DNA of 64,000 nucleotides from Xanthomonas campestris pv. badrii (GCF_012848175.1 NZ_CP051651.1:1736001-1800000); one strand, 5' to 3'. Numbered from the stretch's first letter, positions 8,689 through 19,141 are shown. Made by a program: numbers and translations. Notes: generated by a model from the letters alone, not told the origin.

Positions 8689-9189
8689 ATGACGCACCGT
8701 CTGTCAAAAAAATCGCAATGGTTCGGCCTTTTCGGCTGGCTGGCGCTTTGCTATGCAATCGCCGGGGTGGGCGCGGCGGCATCGATCCAGGCCGCCAGCT
8801 TTTACGCGGAGCTACAGCGTCCCGTGTGGGCCCCGCCGGGCTGGCTATTCGGGCCGGTGTGGACCGTGTTGTACGGAATGATGGCGGTGTCAGTCTGGTT
8901 GGTGTGGCGCCGCGGCGGCTGGACTGAGGCGCGGATGGCATTGGCTCTGTTCGTGGTGCAGCTGGCACTCAATGGTCTGTGGAGCTGGCTGTTCTTTGCA
9001 TGGCACATCGGAGCCTGGGCGTTTGCCGACATCGTTGCGTTGTGGCTGGCGCTGGCAGCCACGATCGCGGCGTTCGCGAAGAGACAAGCGCTGGCGGCGT
9101 GGTTGCTGGTGCCGTATCTGGCATGGGTGAGCTTTGCGGCGGCGCTTAATTTCTCGGTCTGGCAACTCAATCCTCAGGTGCTCGGCTGA
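8689..9189 (+). CDS. tspO: TspO/MBR (translocator protein) family membrane protein
   Basis: A 166-residue protein with five predicted transmembrane helices. Family hallmarks are visible: the W-x-P-P-x-W-x-F-x-P-V-W type motif (VWAPPGWLFGPVW) between helices 1 and 2, the NGLWSW helix, and the PYLAWVSFAAALNFSVWQLN final helix. TspO proteins bind porphyrins and sterol-like ligands and are linked to tetrapyrrole and oxidative-stress responses. It is monocistronic here, between the CDI island remnant and the thr operon leader. Confidence 0.92.
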   Translation: MTHRLSKKSQWFGLFGWLALCYAIAGVGAAASIQAASFYAELQRPVWAPPGWLFGPVWTVLYGMMAVSVWLVWRRGGWTEARMALALFVVQLALNGLWSWLFFAWHIGAWAFADIVALWLALAATIAAFAKRQALAAWLLVPYLAWVSFAAALNFSVWQLNPQVLG

Positions 9190-9634
9190 TCCTGCGGTGT
9201 TACACAGATGATTGGCTGTATCTGCCTTGTCTCTTGGCGCGGAACGCAGGACGACGACCACCTGTGCGGTGCGGCGACAATCCATTGTGGGAAGCGGCAT
9301 GTCGGCAGCGGCAAGGGGTAGGGTGTTCAGAGGTTATGACGGCCCCTGAGCCGCCTCTCGCTTCCGCGCTGCGCGGACAGGTGCACACGCGTGGATGGGC
9401 GCCAACCGTGGATGGGCGTTAACGATGCGAGTTGAGCCTTTCCCGTCGCGCGGCGCTGCCAGGCGCTCCAAAGCTGCGCACGGCGGTCCGCCGAGGTCGC
9501 CATAAAAGTTTCCATGGCAATCAATTACTTGCGGGCGCGGCGCCTAAATCCCTGAGCGACAAGGTTTTCTGTTGCCGGTGTCGCGCACGTGCGCCTGCCC
9601 ATTCACGCAACGCTTGACAGGCCTCGGCCCGCTG
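9190..9634. other. Non-coding stretch upstream of the thr leader peptide
   Basis: About 445 bp between tspO and the thr leader. I find no convincing gene, RNA or repeat. It presumably carries the thr operon promoter; a TTGACA at 9614-9619 has no good -10 partner at the proper distance, so I make no promoter call. Confidence 0.5.
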
Positions 9635-9781
9635 ATGTCTTTTGCAGGCATGGGTAACGCCTCCGCTACCGTTTCGCTTCTCTGCCAGCCGCTGTTGTGG
9701 GCAGGGACGAGCGTGGCCGGCATTACCACCACCATTACCACCGTCACCATTCGCCCGGTGCGGTCCGTCGTCTTCGCGTAA
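9635..9781 (+). CDS. thrL: Threonine operon leader peptide
   Basis: A 48-codon frame ending shortly before alternative RNA hairpins upstream of thrA. Near its end it reads GITTTITTVTI: six Thr and three Ile codons within eleven, the signature of an attenuation control peptide (E. coli thrL has a similar Thr/Ile run). A second in-frame ATG at 9650 preceded by GCAGG may be the actual start. Function: ribosome stalling at Thr/Ile codons when these charged tRNAs are scarce favours transcription of thrABC. Confidence 0.75.
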   Translation: MSFAGMGNASATVSLLCQPLLWAGTSVAGITTTITTVTIRPVRSVVFA

Positions 9782-9795
9782 CTTCCGAAAACAAC

Positions 9796-9853
9796 GGCCC
9801 CGCACCCGGATCAGGATGCGGGGGCTTCCCTCTCACCTGATGCGGACGGGGCC
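9796..9853 (+). promoter_or_regulatory. thr operon attenuator, competing hairpins
   Basis: Two mutually exclusive structures share the same 5' strand. Hairpin A pairs CCCCGCA (9798-9804) with TGCGGGG (9817-9823). Hairpin B pairs GGCCCCG (9796-9802) with CGGGGCC (9847-9853) and continues through CGGATCAGG/CCTGATGCGG. They begin 15 nt after the leader-peptide stop. Neither has a long U-tract, so which is the terminator is uncertain. Confidence 0.55.
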
Positions 9854-9872
9854 TCCCTAACGAGGTCTGTCG

Positions 9873-12380
9873 ATGTCATCGCCCGCTGTTTCGCTCGACC
9901 CTGCCGCTGTCGCGGCGCCCTCCCTGCGCACCATAGTGCACAAATTCGGCGGCACGTCGGTGGCCGATGCCGAACGCTATCGGCATGTCGCGCAGCTGCT
10001 GCTTGCGCGCGATGAGACGGTGCAGGTCACCGTGGTCTCGGCGATGAAGGGCGTCACCGATGCCTTGATCGAGTTGGCCGAACTGGCGGCAAAGGATCGC
10101 CCCGAATGGCGCGAGCGCTGGCACGAGACGCGTGCGCGTCATCGCGGTGCGGCGGTGGCCTTGCTCGGTGAGCATTCCGGGCCGACGGTGGAGTGGCTGG
10201 ACGAACGTTTCGAACACCTGTCGCAGATCCTTGGTGCATTGGCGGTGATCGGCGAGTTGCCGCGCGAAGTGCTCGACCGCGTGCAAGGCTTGGGCGAGGT
10301 GTATTCGGCGCAGTTGCTGGGCGATCACTTCCGCGCCATCGGCGAAGACTGCGCGGTGCTGGACGCGCGCGATGTGCTGGTGGTCAACCGCGGCGAGCTG
10401 GGCGTGGATGTGGACTGGGAGGTGAGCGCGCAGCGGCTGGCCACCTGGCGCCAGGCGCATCCACAGACGCGCGTGGTGGTGACCGGCTTTGTGGCGCGCG
10501 ACCGCGCCGATCGCATCACCACGCTGGGGCGCAACGGCAGCGATTACTCCGGTGCGATCTTCGCGGCGCTGTTCAATGCCGATGAGCTGCATATCTGGAC
10601 CGATGTGGATGGCGTATTGTCGGCCGACCCGCGCGTGGTGCCCGAAGCGGTGCAGCTGGAAACATTGAGCTACGACGAGGCCTGCGAGCTGGCGTACTTC
10701 GGCGCCAAGGTGGTGCACCCGCAGACGATGTCGCCGGCGATCGAGCGTGGGCTGCCGATCATCATCCGCAACACCTTTCAGCCCGAGCATCCGGGCACGC
10801 GCATCACTGCCAGCAGCGCGGTGAGCGGGCCGATCAAGGGGCTGACGCTGAGCCCGGATCTGGCGGTGCTCAATCTGGAAGGCACCGGCCTGATCGGCGT
10901 GCCGGGCACGGCCGAGCGCGTGTTCGCGGCGCTGCGTACGGCGCAGGTGTCGGTGGTGATGATCTCGCAGGGGTCGTCGGAGCATTCGATCTGTTGCGTG
11001 GTCAAGCAGCATGAGTCCGAGCGTGCTCGCAACGCCTTGCTGCAGGCGTTTGCGCATGAGCTCACGGTTGGCCAAGTGCAGCGGGTGCAGCTGACCACCG
11101 GCATCAGCGTGCTGGCGGCGGTGGGCGATGGCATGGCCGGCCAGCCCGGCGTGGCGGCGCGTTTGTTTGAATCGCTGGGGCGCGCGCAGGTCAATATCCT
11201 GGCCATTGCGCAGGGCTCGTCCGAGCGCAATATTTCGGTGGCGATCGATGCGGCGCATGCGACCAAGGCCTTGCGCGCGGCGCATGCCGGCTTCTGGCTG
11301 TCGCCGCAGACCTTCTCGGTGGGCGTGATCGGTCCGGGCAATGTGGGCGCTGCGCTGCTGGACCAGTTACGCATCGCGCAACCGCAATTGCTGGGCAAGG
11401 CCAATCTGGATCTGCGCCTGCGCGCGGTGGTCTCGCGCGGTCGCATGCTGCTGGATGAGCGCGGCCTGGTCGGCGACTGGCGAGATGCCTTCGCCGCCGC
11501 TGCCACGCCGACCGATCTGGAACGGTTCACCACGCATCTGCTGTCGGCGCATCTGCCGCATACGGTGATCATCGATTGCAGCGGCAGTGCCGAAGTGGCC
11601 GATCGCTATGCCGGCTGGCTGGCCGCAGGCATCCATGTGGTGACGCCGAACAAACAGGCCGGTTCGGGCCCATTGGAGCGCTTCGAGGCGATTCGTGCCG
11701 CCGCCGATGCCAGTGGCGCGCGCTTCCGCTACGAAGCCACCGTGGGCGCCGGCCTGCCGGTGATCACCACGCTGCGCGACCTGGTCGATACCGGCGATAC
11801 GGTGACCTCGATCGAAGGCATCTTCTCCGGCACGTTGGCGTGGCTGTTCAACAAGTACGACGGCAGCGTGCCGTTCGCCGAGTTGGTGACGCAGGCGCGT
11901 GGCATGGGCTATACCGAGCCGGACCCGCGCGACGATCTCTCCGGTGTGGACGTCGCGCGCAAGCTGGTGATCCTGGCGCGCGAAGCCGGCCGCGCCATCA
12001 GCCTGGAGGACGTGCAGGTGGAAAGCCTGGTGCCGGAAGCGCTGCGCCAGGCCAGCGTGGACGACTTCATGGCGCGGCTGCCCGAAGTGGATGCGGTGTT
12101 CGCGCAGCGCCTGAGCGATGCGCGTGCGCGCGGCAACGTGCTGCGCTACGTGGCGCAGCTGCCGCCGGACCGCGCGCCCAGCGTGGGCCTGGTGGAACTG
12201 CCGGCCGATCACGCCTTCGCCAATCTGCGCCTCACCGACAACGTGGTGCAGTTCACCACGCGCCGCTACTGCGAAAACCCGCTGGTGGTGCAGGGCCCGG
12301 GTGCCGGGCCGGAAGTGACCGCCGCCGGCGTGTTCGCAGATTTGTTGCGCGTGGCGGCGGGCGAGGGGGCGCGGTTGTGA
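9873..12380 (+). CDS. thrA: Bifunctional aspartate kinase/homoserine dehydrogenase
   Basis: An 835-residue fusion enzyme, close to the size of E. coli ThrA (820). The aspartokinase domain opens with KFGGTSV (residues 24-30); central ACT-type regulatory repeats include [14 protein letters not shown] and [16 protein letters not shown]; the homoserine dehydrogenase half begins at [10 protein letters not shown] and has the [11 protein letters not shown] and [12 protein letters not shown] segments. It catalyses the first and third steps from aspartate to threonine, with threonine feedback through the ACT domains. Translation starts at ATG 9873 behind GAGG. It follows the thr attenuator and overlaps thrB at GTGA. 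Confidence 0.96.
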   Translation: MSSPAVSLDPAAVAAPSLRTIVHKFGGTSVADAERYRHVAQLLLARDETVQVTVVSAMKGVTDALIELAELAAKDRPEWRERWHETRARHRGAAVALLGEHSGPTVEWLDERFEHLSQILGALAVIGELPREVLDRVQGLGEVYSAQLLGDHFRAIGEDCAVLDARDVLVVNRGELGVDVDWEVSAQRLATWRQAHPQTRVVVTGFVARDRADRITTLGRNGSDYSGAIFAALFNADELHIWTDVDGVLSADPRVVPEAVQLETLSYDEACELAYFGAKVVHPQTMSPAIERGLPIIIRNTFQPEHPGTRITASSAVSGPIKGLTLSPDLAVLNLEGTGLIGVPGTAERVFAALRTAQVSVVMISQGSSEHSICCVVKQHESERARNALLQAFAHELTVGQVQRVQLTTGISVLAAVGDGMAGQPGVAARLFESLGRAQVNILAIAQGSSERNISVAIDAAHATKALRAAHAGFWLSPQTFSVGVIGPGNVGAALLDQLRIAQPQLLGKANLDLRLRAVVSRGRMLLDERGLVGDWRDAFAAAATPTDLERFTTHLLSAHLPHTVIIDCSGSAEVADRYAGWLAAGIHVVTPNKQAGSGPLERFEAIRAAADASGARFRYEATVGAGLPVITTLRDLVDTGDTVTSIEGIFSGTLAWLFNKYDGSVPFAELVTQARGMGYTEPDPRDDLSGVDVARKLVILAREAGRAISLEDVQVESLVPEALRQASVDDFMARLPEVDAVFAQRLSDARARGNVLRYVAQLPPDRAPSVGLVELPADHAFANLRLTDNVVQFTTRRYCENPLVVQGPGAGPEVTAAGVFADLLRVAAGEGARL

Positions 12381-13372
12381 GTCAATCTGCTGTGAGCCAG
12401 TCACCGTCGTTGCTGACGGGTGAGGCAGGGCGCATCACTTCCACTGGAGTACTGCGGCAAGCGCGTGCCTTCGCGCCGGCCTCGGTGGCCAACGTGGCCG
12501 TGGGCTTCGATCTGCTCGGTTACCCGGTCCAGGGCGTTGGCGACACCGTGACCGTGCGGCGCATCGACGAGCCGCTGGTGCGCATCGCCGCCATTCGCGG
12601 CACCACCGTTGCGTTGCCGCTGGATGCCGAGCGCAATACTGCGGGTGCGGCGCTGCTGTCGCTGCGCGCGGCGTTGCAGTTGCCGTATGGCTTCGAGGTG
12701 GAGATCGACAAGGGCATTGCACTGAGCTCGGGCATGGGCGGGTCGGCGGCCTCGTGCGTGGCTGCGCTGGTGGCCGCCAATGCGCTGCTGCAAACCCCGC
12801 TCAGCAGCGCGCAGCTCTACCAGTACGCACTCGATGGCGAGGCGGTGGCCAGCGGTAGCCGGCATGGCGACAACCTGGGCCCGCTGTTCTTAGGCGGCCT
12901 GGTGCTGTGCACGCTGGAGCGGCTGGTGCCGATCGCGGTGCCGGCCGCGTGGCACAGCCTGCTGGTGCACCCGGAGGCGGTGCTGGAGACCCGGCGCGCG
13001 CGCGAGGCATTGGCAGGCACGTATCAACTGCGCGAGTTCGTTGCACAGAGCACCAACCTTGCGCTGGTGCTGGCCGGTTGCCACGTCGGCGATGCGGATC
13101 TGGTGCGCGCCGGCCTGCGCGATGTGCTGGTCGAACCACGGCGTGCGCCGCTGATCGGTGGCTTTGCCGATGCCAAGCAGGCCGCGCTCGATCACGGCGC
13201 CCTGGGCGCCAGCATTTCCGGTGCCGGCCCCAGCGTGTTCGCCTGGTTTGAAACGCACGATGCGGCGCAGGCAGCGGCGCCGGCGGTGCAGGCCGGGTTT
13301 GCCGCAGCAGGATTCGACAGCCAGTGTTGGGTCTCGCCTATCGCAAGCCCCGCAGCGCGGTTGATCGGATGA
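12377..13372 (+). CDS. thrB: Homoserine kinase
   Basis: A 331-residue GHMP-family kinase that phosphorylates homoserine. The N-terminal [17 protein letters not shown] segment and the ATP-binding [14 protein letters not shown] loop are diagnostic, and the C-terminal [14 protein letters not shown] motif is present. I chose GTG 12377 because it overlaps the thrA stop (GTGA) and keeps tight coupling; a GTG at 12392 is also possible. Longer upstream extensions of this frame lie inside thrA and are not real. Confidence 0.93.
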   Translation: MSQSAVSQSPSLLTGEAGRITSTGVLRQARAFAPASVANVAVGFDLLGYPVQGVGDTVTVRRIDEPLVRIAAIRGTTVALPLDAERNTAGAALLSLRAALQLPYGFEVEIDKGIALSSGMGGSAASCVAALVAANALLQTPLSSAQLYQYALDGEAVASGSRHGDNLGPLFLGGLVLCTLERLVPIAVPAAWHSLLVHPEAVLETRRAREALAGTYQLREFVAQSTNLALVLAGCHVGDADLVRAGLRDVLVEPRRAPLIGGFADAKQAALDHGALGASISGAGPSVFAWFETHDAAQAAAPAVQAGFAAAGFDSQCWVSPIASPAARLIG

Positions 13373-13434
13373 CGCGGCATTTACACCCAGTGGGTGCGCT
13401 GCGTGCCGCAGACCGGCGGCACGCTGCGCACGCT

Positions 13435-13749
13435 TCACTCCACCACCACCTCGCTGATCTGCATGACCGGGATCAGATCGGTGTAGTTGGCCACGTCGGC
13501 AAGAATCTCCTGCGCATGCGGGCCGAAGCTCGCATTGAACGATTCCACCGAGTCGCAAAAGATATGGCACATACCGATGAAGGGCGGGCTGCTGCCGGCT
13601 TCGCCGCCGCTGAGGCCCTTGTCCACGCTGTAGCGCAGGCAGGCAGCACCCATGCGGGCGCTCACCAGCGGCATGTGCTGGTCGCGGTAATAGCCGTGGT
13701 CGAAACGGGCGCCTTCGCGGTTGGGGTACATCACGCTGACCTTGATCAT
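13435..13749 (-). CDS. EthD-family protein
   Basis: A 104-residue ferredoxin-like-fold protein transcribed against the thr operon between thrB and thrC. The start MIKVSVMYPNREGARFDHGYY with the HMPLV strand and the YxDLIPVMQISEVVV end match the EthD domain (dimeric alpha/beta barrel; founder linked to ethyl tert-butyl ether degradation). Substrate is unknown. The start is set at ATG 13749; the frame stays open upstream, but that part is Arg-rich and non-conserved in appearance. Confidence 0.8.
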   Translation of the reverse strand: MIKVSVMYPNREGARFDHGYYRDQHMPLVSARMGAACLRYSVDKGLSGGEAGSSPPFIGMCHIFCDSVESFNASFGPHAQEILADVANYTDLIPVMQISEVVVE

Positions 13750-13907
13750 CTGCCGGCTCCGCGGAACGGTGCGCGCAGCATAGCGCCGCAGCGTTCGGCG
13801 CAAGCGACCGCCGCGACACACGTGTCCACGGCCTTTGCACTTCGCGCCCACACCCCGATTGCCTTGCCGGGACATGCCCGGTCCTCTTCTTGTCTGGAGT
13901 CCTGCTG

Positions 13908-15212
13908 ATGTTCATTTCCACCCGTGGCGGTGCGCCCGCCGCAAGCCTGAGCCAGGCCATCGCCGCCGGATTGGCGCCCGATGGCGGGCTGTACGTGCCG
14001 CAGACGCTGCCACCGGCGCGCCCCCTGGCAGCTGGCGCCGATCTGGCCGCTACTGCCACCACGCTGCTGCAGCCGTTTTTCGCGGGTGATGCGTTGGCCG
14101 ATGCGTTGCCGGCCATCTGCGCCGACGCCTTCGACTTCCCGGCGCCGCTGGTGCCGCTGGCCACGCCCGGCGATTACGCGCTGGAGTTGTTTCACGGGCC
14201 GACCGCTGCGTTCAAGGATTTCGGCGCGCGCTTTCTGGCCGCCTGCCTGACCCGCCTGCGCCGGGCCGAAGACCGCCCGCTCACCATCCTGGTCGCCACC
14301 TCCGGCGATACCGGTGCGGCGGTGGCCGCCGCCTTCCATCGCCAGCCCGGGCTGCGCGTGGTGGTGCTGTATCCGGACGGCCGCGTGTCGCCCCGGCAGG
14401 CGCATCAGCTGGGCTGTTTCGGCGACAACATCCAGGCCGTGCGCGTGGCCGGTTCGTTCGACGATTGCCAGGCGATGGTCAAGCAGGCCCTGAACGATGC
14501 GCCGCTGCAGGCGCAGGTGCCGCTGAGTTCGGCCAACAGCATCAGCCTGGGCCGGCTGCTGCCGCAGATGAGCTATTACGCGCACGCAGCCCTGCAGCAC
14601 CACGCCGCATCCGGCAGCGCGCTGAACCTGGTGGTGCCCACCGGCAACCTGGGCAACGGGCTGGCGGCGATCCTGGCGCGTGCGCTGGGCGTGCCGCTGG
14701 GCAGCATCGCGCTGGCCTCCAACGCCAACCACGTGCTGCCGGACTACTTTGCCGGCGACGACTATGCACCGCAGCCCAGCGTGGCGACGCTGGCCAATGC
14801 CATGGACGTCGGCGCGCCGAGCAACTTCGAACGTCTGCGCTGGTTGTACCAGGGCGACGACGCGGCGCTACGCGAGGCCTTCCGCGCCTTGTCGGTGGAC
14901 GATGCGGCGATCAGCCACACCATCGGGCAGCGCCACGCGCGCTATGGCGAGGTGCACTGCCCGCACACTGCCACCGCGGTGCATGTGCTGGAACAGCTGC
15001 GTGCAGAAGGGCCGGAAGGCGTGACCGGCGATTGGGCGGTGGCCGCCACCGCGCACCCGGCCAAGTTCGAAGGGGTGGTGGAACCGCTGATCGGCGCGCC
15101 GGTGGCCGTTCCGCCTGCATTGGCGGCGCTGCTGCAGCGCCCGGCGCATGCGCAGGCACTGGCGCCGGAGTACGCCGCGCTGCGGCAGCGGCTGCTTGCC
15201 GACGCCGCCTGA
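13908..15212 (+). CDS. thrC: Threonine synthase
   Basis: A 434-residue PLP enzyme converting O-phosphohomoserine to threonine. It begins with MFISTRGGAPAASLSQAI, typical of this family. The PLP lysine lies in the FHGPTAAFKDFGARF motif (about residue 105), and the phosphate-binding GDTGAAVA and PTGNLGNGLAA loops are clear. ATG 13908 is preceded by GGAG at good spacing. It completes thrABC, though separated from thrB by an opposite-strand gene, so it may need its own promoter. Confidence 0.95.
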   Translation: MFISTRGGAPAASLSQAIAAGLAPDGGLYVPQTLPPARPLAAGADLAATATTLLQPFFAGDALADALPAICADAFDFPAPLVPLATPGDYALELFHGPTAAFKDFGARFLAACLTRLRRAEDRPLTILVATSGDTGAAVAAAFHRQPGLRVVVLYPDGRVSPRQAHQLGCFGDNIQAVRVAGSFDDCQAMVKQALNDAPLQAQVPLSSANSISLGRLLPQMSYYAHAALQHHAASGSALNLVVPTGNLGNGLAAILARALGVPLGSIALASNANHVLPDYFAGDDYAPQPSVATLANAMDVGAPSNFERLRWLYQGDDAALREAFRALSVDDAAISHTIGQRHARYGEVHCPHTATAVHVLEQLRAEGPEGVTGDWAVAATAHPAKFEGVVEPLIGAPVAVPPALAALLQRPAHAQALAPEYAALRQRLLADAA

Positions 15213-15312
15213 CCGAACGCGTTCAGCCGCCCGGGGTTGGAAAGTGGCGCGCTTGGGGCAATCCTAGACCGGTGCGGCCCCGGCGTGGCGCCGCGTTGAT
15301 GTGGGTTGCTGC

Positions 15313-16053
15313 ATGTCTTATCGAGTGATCGCCGTTGCCGCCGCCCTCTGCGGGTGGGCAACGGCCGGAGCGGCCCTGGCGGCCGATGCCATGAGCGCGT
15401 CCCCGGTATCGCCGCTGGGCGCGCCGCATGCGGGACTGATCGACGCGCTGGCGCGCCAGGCCCCGGCGCTGGATCGCCAGGTGCTGGCGCTGGCGACCGA
15501 GGCCTTGCAATGCGCGCGGCAGCGCAAGCAGGTGGGCGACGAGCGCGTGCTCAGCGTGATCGACTACAGCCGGCCGTCCACCGAGCGCCGGCTCTGGGTA
15601 TTCGATCTGGCGCGGCAGCGGTTGCTGTTCAAGGAATGGGTGGCGCACGGGCGCAATACCGGCGAAAACCTGGCCGCGACGTTTTCCAACACCGATGGCA
15701 GCTTCCAGTCCAGCCTGGGCGCCTTCACCGCGCAGGAGTCCTATACCGGCCAGAACGGCTATTCGCTGCGGCTCAAGGGCCTGGAGCCGGGCTTCAACGA
15801 CCATGCGCGCGAGCGCGCCATCGTCATCCACGGCGCGCCCTACGTGAGCGAGGCCATCATCCGCAGCCAGGGCCGGCTGGGTCGCAGCCTGGGCTGCCCG
15901 GCGGTGCGTCCAGCCGTTGCCAAACAACTGATCGACACCTTGCGCGACGGTGCGTTCGTGTTCGCCTACTACCCGGATCGCGCATGGCTGCGGCAGTCGC
16001 AGTTGTTGCATGGCGGCTGCGGCGCGACGGTGGCGGCGGTCGGGGGACGTTGA
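15313..16053 (+). CDS. Secreted murein L,D-transpeptidase catalytic-domain-like protein
   Basis: A 246-residue protein with a signal peptide (SYRVIAVAAALCGWATAGAALA). The C-terminal half carries an L,D-transpeptidase-like core: an IVIHGAPYVSE strand with the conserved His, and GRLGRSLGCPAVRP with the catalytic Ser/Gly-Cys-Pro. This is the YkuD-related family often annotated as murein L,D-transpeptidase catalytic domain protein; a role in periplasmic peptidoglycan cross-linking is inferred. ATG 15313 is chosen because it directly precedes the signal peptide; GTG 15301 is an alternative. Confidence 0.85.
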   Translation: MSYRVIAVAAALCGWATAGAALAADAMSASPVSPLGAPHAGLIDALARQAPALDRQVLALATEALQCARQRKQVGDERVLSVIDYSRPSTERRLWVFDLARQRLLFKEWVAHGRNTGENLAATFSNTDGSFQSSLGAFTAQESYTGQNGYSLRLKGLEPGFNDHARERAIVIHGAPYVSEAIIRSQGRLGRSLGCPAVRPAVAKQLIDTLRDGAFVFAYYPDRAWLRQSQLLHGGCGATVAAVGGR

Positions 16054-16218
16054 CGCGCGTGGTTGCGGCGTGCGGCGGTTGCGGGCGTTGTCGCATCGGC
16101 AGGTGTGTGGGGTCAGGCCGAGAGGCAAGGCGCTGTTCGGCGCACGTGTGGACCACTGTTGCCCGCGGCCGTCCACCGCACCTTTTCAGGCGGCAGCGAG
16201 GTGCGGTGCGACCGGAGT

Positions 16219-16980
16219 TCAGACCGTTTCGCCGGCCAAGCTGCGCAATGCGGCGTAGTCGAGGATTTGTACCAGGTGCAGCTGCGGCAGCGCGATCAGC
16301 TGCTGCTGCCTGAGCTTGGTGAAGGTGCGGCTCACCGTTTCCATGGTCAGGCCGAGATGGTCGGCAATGTCGCCGCGGCTCATCGGCAGCGCCACGGTGT
16401 CGCCGCTGCTGCCGGGCTGGGTGGAGCGCGCGGCCAGCCTCAGCAGGAAATGCGCCAGCCGCTCGCTGGGTTGCAGGCGCGCCAGCAGCAGGCCGGTGTC
16501 CTGGGCGGCCGCCAGCTCCATGCTGGCGCGCTGCAGCAGCTTGCGTTCCAGATGCGGGTAGCGCTCGCGCAGCTGGCGCATCTGCGCCATCGGCGTGCGG
16601 CACACGCGGGTTTCGACGATGGCTTCGATATCGTGCCGGTGCTGCGGGGTCTCGGTCAGTCCCACATAGTCGCCGGGCAGCACGAAGCCGGTGATCTGGC
16701 GGCGGCCGTCGGCCAGCGTGCGCACTAGACGCAAGGCGCCGGAGGTGACGGTATAGACGTGGTGGCGCGGCTCGCCGGCCCGGACCAGGGTGCTGCCGGG
16801 CGCATGGACCGAGCCGCTGGTGGCCTGGTCGAGCGCGTCCATTTCCGCTGGCGACAGCGCGGCGCAGATCGCCCGGCCGCGGACCGCGCACAGCGCACAA
16901 TCGGAATTGCGCGCGTCCACGCCGGCTGCCGCGCTGGGCGCCGGGCAGGTCAGGCTGGGGTCTGAAAGCTGCCGGTACAT
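16219..16980 (-). CDS. FNR/CRP-family oxygen-responsive regulator
   Basis: A 253-residue Crp-Fnr regulator. Cysteines C28, C31 and C39 near the N-terminus ([13 protein letters not shown]) plus C127 in the middle suggest an oxygen-sensitive iron-sulfur cluster as in FNR, although spacing is CX2CX7C rather than E. coli CX2CX5C. A cyclic-nucleotide-like beta barrel is followed by a helix-turn-helix whose recognition helix reads METVSR, keeping the E..SR residues that read TTGAT half-sites in FNR. It is divergent from hisS with only ~110 bp between them. Likely role: switching to low-oxygen metabolism. Confidence 0.88.
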   Translation of the reverse strand: MYRQLSDPSLTCPAPSAAAGVDARNSDCALCAVRGRAICAALSPAEMDALDQATSGSVHAPGSTLVRAGEPRHHVYTVTSGALRLVRTLADGRRQITGFVLPGDYVGLTETPQHRHDIEAIVETRVCRTPMAQMRQLRERYPHLERKLLQRASMELAAAQDTGLLLARLQPSERLAHFLLRLAARSTQPGSSGDTVALPMSRGDIADHLGLTMETVSRTFTKLRQQQLIALPQLHLVQILDYAALRSLAGETV

Positions 16981-17090
16981 GGGTCACGCACTGCCTGGAA
17001 CGCGCCCGCATGATACGCCATGCGGTCAGCACGGCCGCCCAGCCGGTAGAATTACCGGCTCGCCCCCGTCGTCCTGCAGGAGTTTCGCTC

Positions 17091-18500
17091 GTGATCAAGC
17101 CCCGTACGCCGCCCGGCATCATGGAATTGCTGCCACGCGAGCAGATCGCGTTCCAGCGCATGCTGGACGTCATCCGCCGCAACTACGAGCGGTTCGGGTT
17201 CCTGCCGGTCGAAACCCCGGTGTTCGAGCTGTCCGATGTGCTGCTGACCAAGTCCGGCGGCGAAACCGAGCGCCAGGTGTACTTCGTGCAGTCCACCGGT
17301 GCGCTGGCCAATGCCGCCGCTGCGGCCGACGAAGGCGGCGAGGGCGGGCTGCCCGAGCTGGCGCTGCGTTTCGACCTGACCGTGCCGCTGGCGCGGTACG
17401 TGGCCGAGCACGAGCACGACTTGAGCTTCCCGTTCCGCCGTTACCAGATGCAGCGCGTGTACCGCGGCGAGCGCGCGCAGCGTGGGCGGTTTCGCGAGTT
17501 CTATCAGTGCGACATCGACGTGATCGGCAAGGATGCGCTGAGCATCCGTTACGACGCCGAAGTGCTGGCGGTGATCCACGCGGTGTTTGCCGAGCTGGGC
17601 ATCGGCGACTTCAAGGTGCAGATGAACAACCGCAAGCTGCTGCGCGGCTTCTTCGAAAGCCTGGGCGTGGCCGAGGGCGAACTGCAGCTGGCAGTGCTGC
17701 GCGAGGTCGACAAGATCGACAAGCGTGGCGCCGATTACGTGCGCGACACGCTGACGGGCGAAGGCTTCGGCATCGCTGCCGAGCAGGTCGCCAGGATCCT
17801 GGACTTCGTGGCGGTGCGCTCGAACGGGCATGCCGATGCGCTGGCGCAGTTGCAGGCGCTGGAGGCGTCGGTGGGTGCGAGTGCGACGCTGGGCGAGGGC
17901 ATTGCCGAGCTGCGTGAGGTGCTGGAGCTGGTCAAGGCGCTGGGCGTGCCGGAAACGGCCTACTGCCTGAATTTCTCGATCGCGCGCGGGCTGGACTATT
18001 ACACCGGCACCGTCTACGAGACCACGCTCACCGATCACCCGCAGATCGGCTCGATCTGCTCGGGTGGCCGTTACGAAAACCTGGCCAGCCATTACACCAA
18101 GTCCAGGCTGCCCGGCGTGGGCATCTCGATCGGCCTGACCCGGCTGTTCTGGCAGCTGCGCGAGGCCGGCCTGATCCAGGGCATCGCCGAGAGCAGCGTG
18201 CAGGCGATGGTGGCGCTGATGGACGAAGCGCGCCTGGACGATGCGCTGGATATCGCGCGCCGCCTGCGTATCGGTGGCATCAACACCGAAGTACAGATGG
18301 AGCCGAAGAAGATCGGCAAGCAGTTCCAGTACGCCGCGCGTGCCGGCATCCGCTTCGTGGTGCTGGCCGGCGACGACGAGCTGGCACGCGGCGTGGTGGC
18401 GGTGAAGGACCTGGTGCGCGAACAGCAGTTCGAGGTGGCCCGCGACGAGCTGGCCAGCACGCTGCAGGTGGAGCTGGAGCAGGCCAAGGTGATGCCGTAA
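17091..18500 (+). CDS. hisS: Histidyl-tRNA synthetase
   Basis: A 469-residue class II aminoacyl-tRNA synthetase. It starts [21 protein letters not shown]; motif 2 is [21 protein letters not shown], the histidine-specific [13 protein letters not shown] motif follows, and the C-terminal anticodon-binding domain ends near the LVREQQFEV segment. I selected GTG 17091 because AGGAG lies nine bases before it; the in-frame ATG at 17010 has no such site. Charges tRNA-His. It precedes the his operon but is separated from it by a repeat-filled 780-bp spacer. Confidence 0.95.
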   Translation: MIKPRTPPGIMELLPREQIAFQRMLDVIRRNYERFGFLPVETPVFELSDVLLTKSGGETERQVYFVQSTGALANAAAAADEGGEGGLPELALRFDLTVPLARYVAEHEHDLSFPFRRYQMQRVYRGERAQRGRFREFYQCDIDVIGKDALSIRYDAEVLAVIHAVFAELGIGDFKVQMNNRKLLRGFFESLGVAEGELQLAVLREVDKIDKRGADYVRDTLTGEGFGIAAEQVARILDFVAVRSNGHADALAQLQALEASVGASATLGEGIAELREVLELVKALGVPETAYCLNFSIARGLDYYTGTVYETTLTDHPQIGSICSGGRYENLASHYTKSRLPGVGISIGLTRLFWQLREAGLIQGIAESSVQAMVALMDEARLDDALDIARRLRIGGINTEVQMEPKKIGKQFQYAARAGIRFVVLAGDDELARGVVAVKDLVREQQFEVARDELASTLQVELEQAKVMP

Positions 18501-18581
18501 GGCGAGGTGGTTGTTGCTGGCGTTTCGATTGCCGGCGCATGCACTTCAGCATGTGAAGCGATGGGTGGTGCTGCGCGAGGT

Positions 18582-18814
18582 CTCGCCCCCATCCGCCCTT
18601 CGGGCACCTTCCCCCGCAGGCGGGGGAAGGGGAGCAAGTGTTCTGCGCGCCCAAGCCGCCTTGTTTTGCTCCTTCTCCCATTGACGGGTGAGGGCAGCGG
18701 TGTCCTCCGCGCCCAGGACGCCTTGCTGTGCTCCCTTCTCCCGTCAACGGGAGAAGGTGGCGCGCAGCGCCGGATGAGGGAGCTTGGGGCTTTCCTGCAG
18801 CTCAGCTGAGAGGC
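18582..18814. repeat. Direct repeat copy 1 with internal palindromes
   Basis: First of two near-identical ~233-bp blocks (second at 18907-19141, period 325 bp). It contains Xanthomonas-type palindromes such as CCTTCCCCCGC-AG-GCGGGGGAAGG and CCTTCTCCCG...CGGGAGAAGG. The first hairpin may also help terminate hisS transcripts. Confidence 0.85.
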
Positions 18815-18906
18815 GGGGGCAACGCTTCACCCAGGCGGTGTTGCTGGCTTGCGACTGGCGGGACGCGCAAACCGCAGTTGAAGCGGTGGACGGTGCCACA
18901 CGAAGC

Positions 18907-19141
18907 CTCGCCCCCATCCGCCCTCCGGGCACCTTCCCCCGCAGGCGGGGGAAGGGTAGCAAGTGTTCTGCGCGCCCAGGCCGCCTTGCTTTGCTCCTTC
19001 TCCCGTTGACGGGTGAGGGCAGCGGTGTCCTCCGCGCCCAGGACGTCTTGCTGTGCTCCCTTCTCCCGTTGACGGGAGAAGGTGGCGCGCAGCGCCGGAT
19101 GAGGGAGCTTGGGGCTTTCCGCGCAACTCAGCTGAGAGGCG
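18907..19141. repeat. Direct repeat copy 2 with internal palindromes
   Basis: Second copy of the block at 18582-18814, differing by a few substitutions (for example GTCAACGGGAG versus GTTGACGGGAG). The whole 18501-19280 spacer holds these repeats and no gene I can support. Confidence 0.85.

Noticed and set aside
9432..9617. 61-codon plus-strand frame upstream of the thr leader
   Set aside because: No ribosome-binding site or family resemblance.
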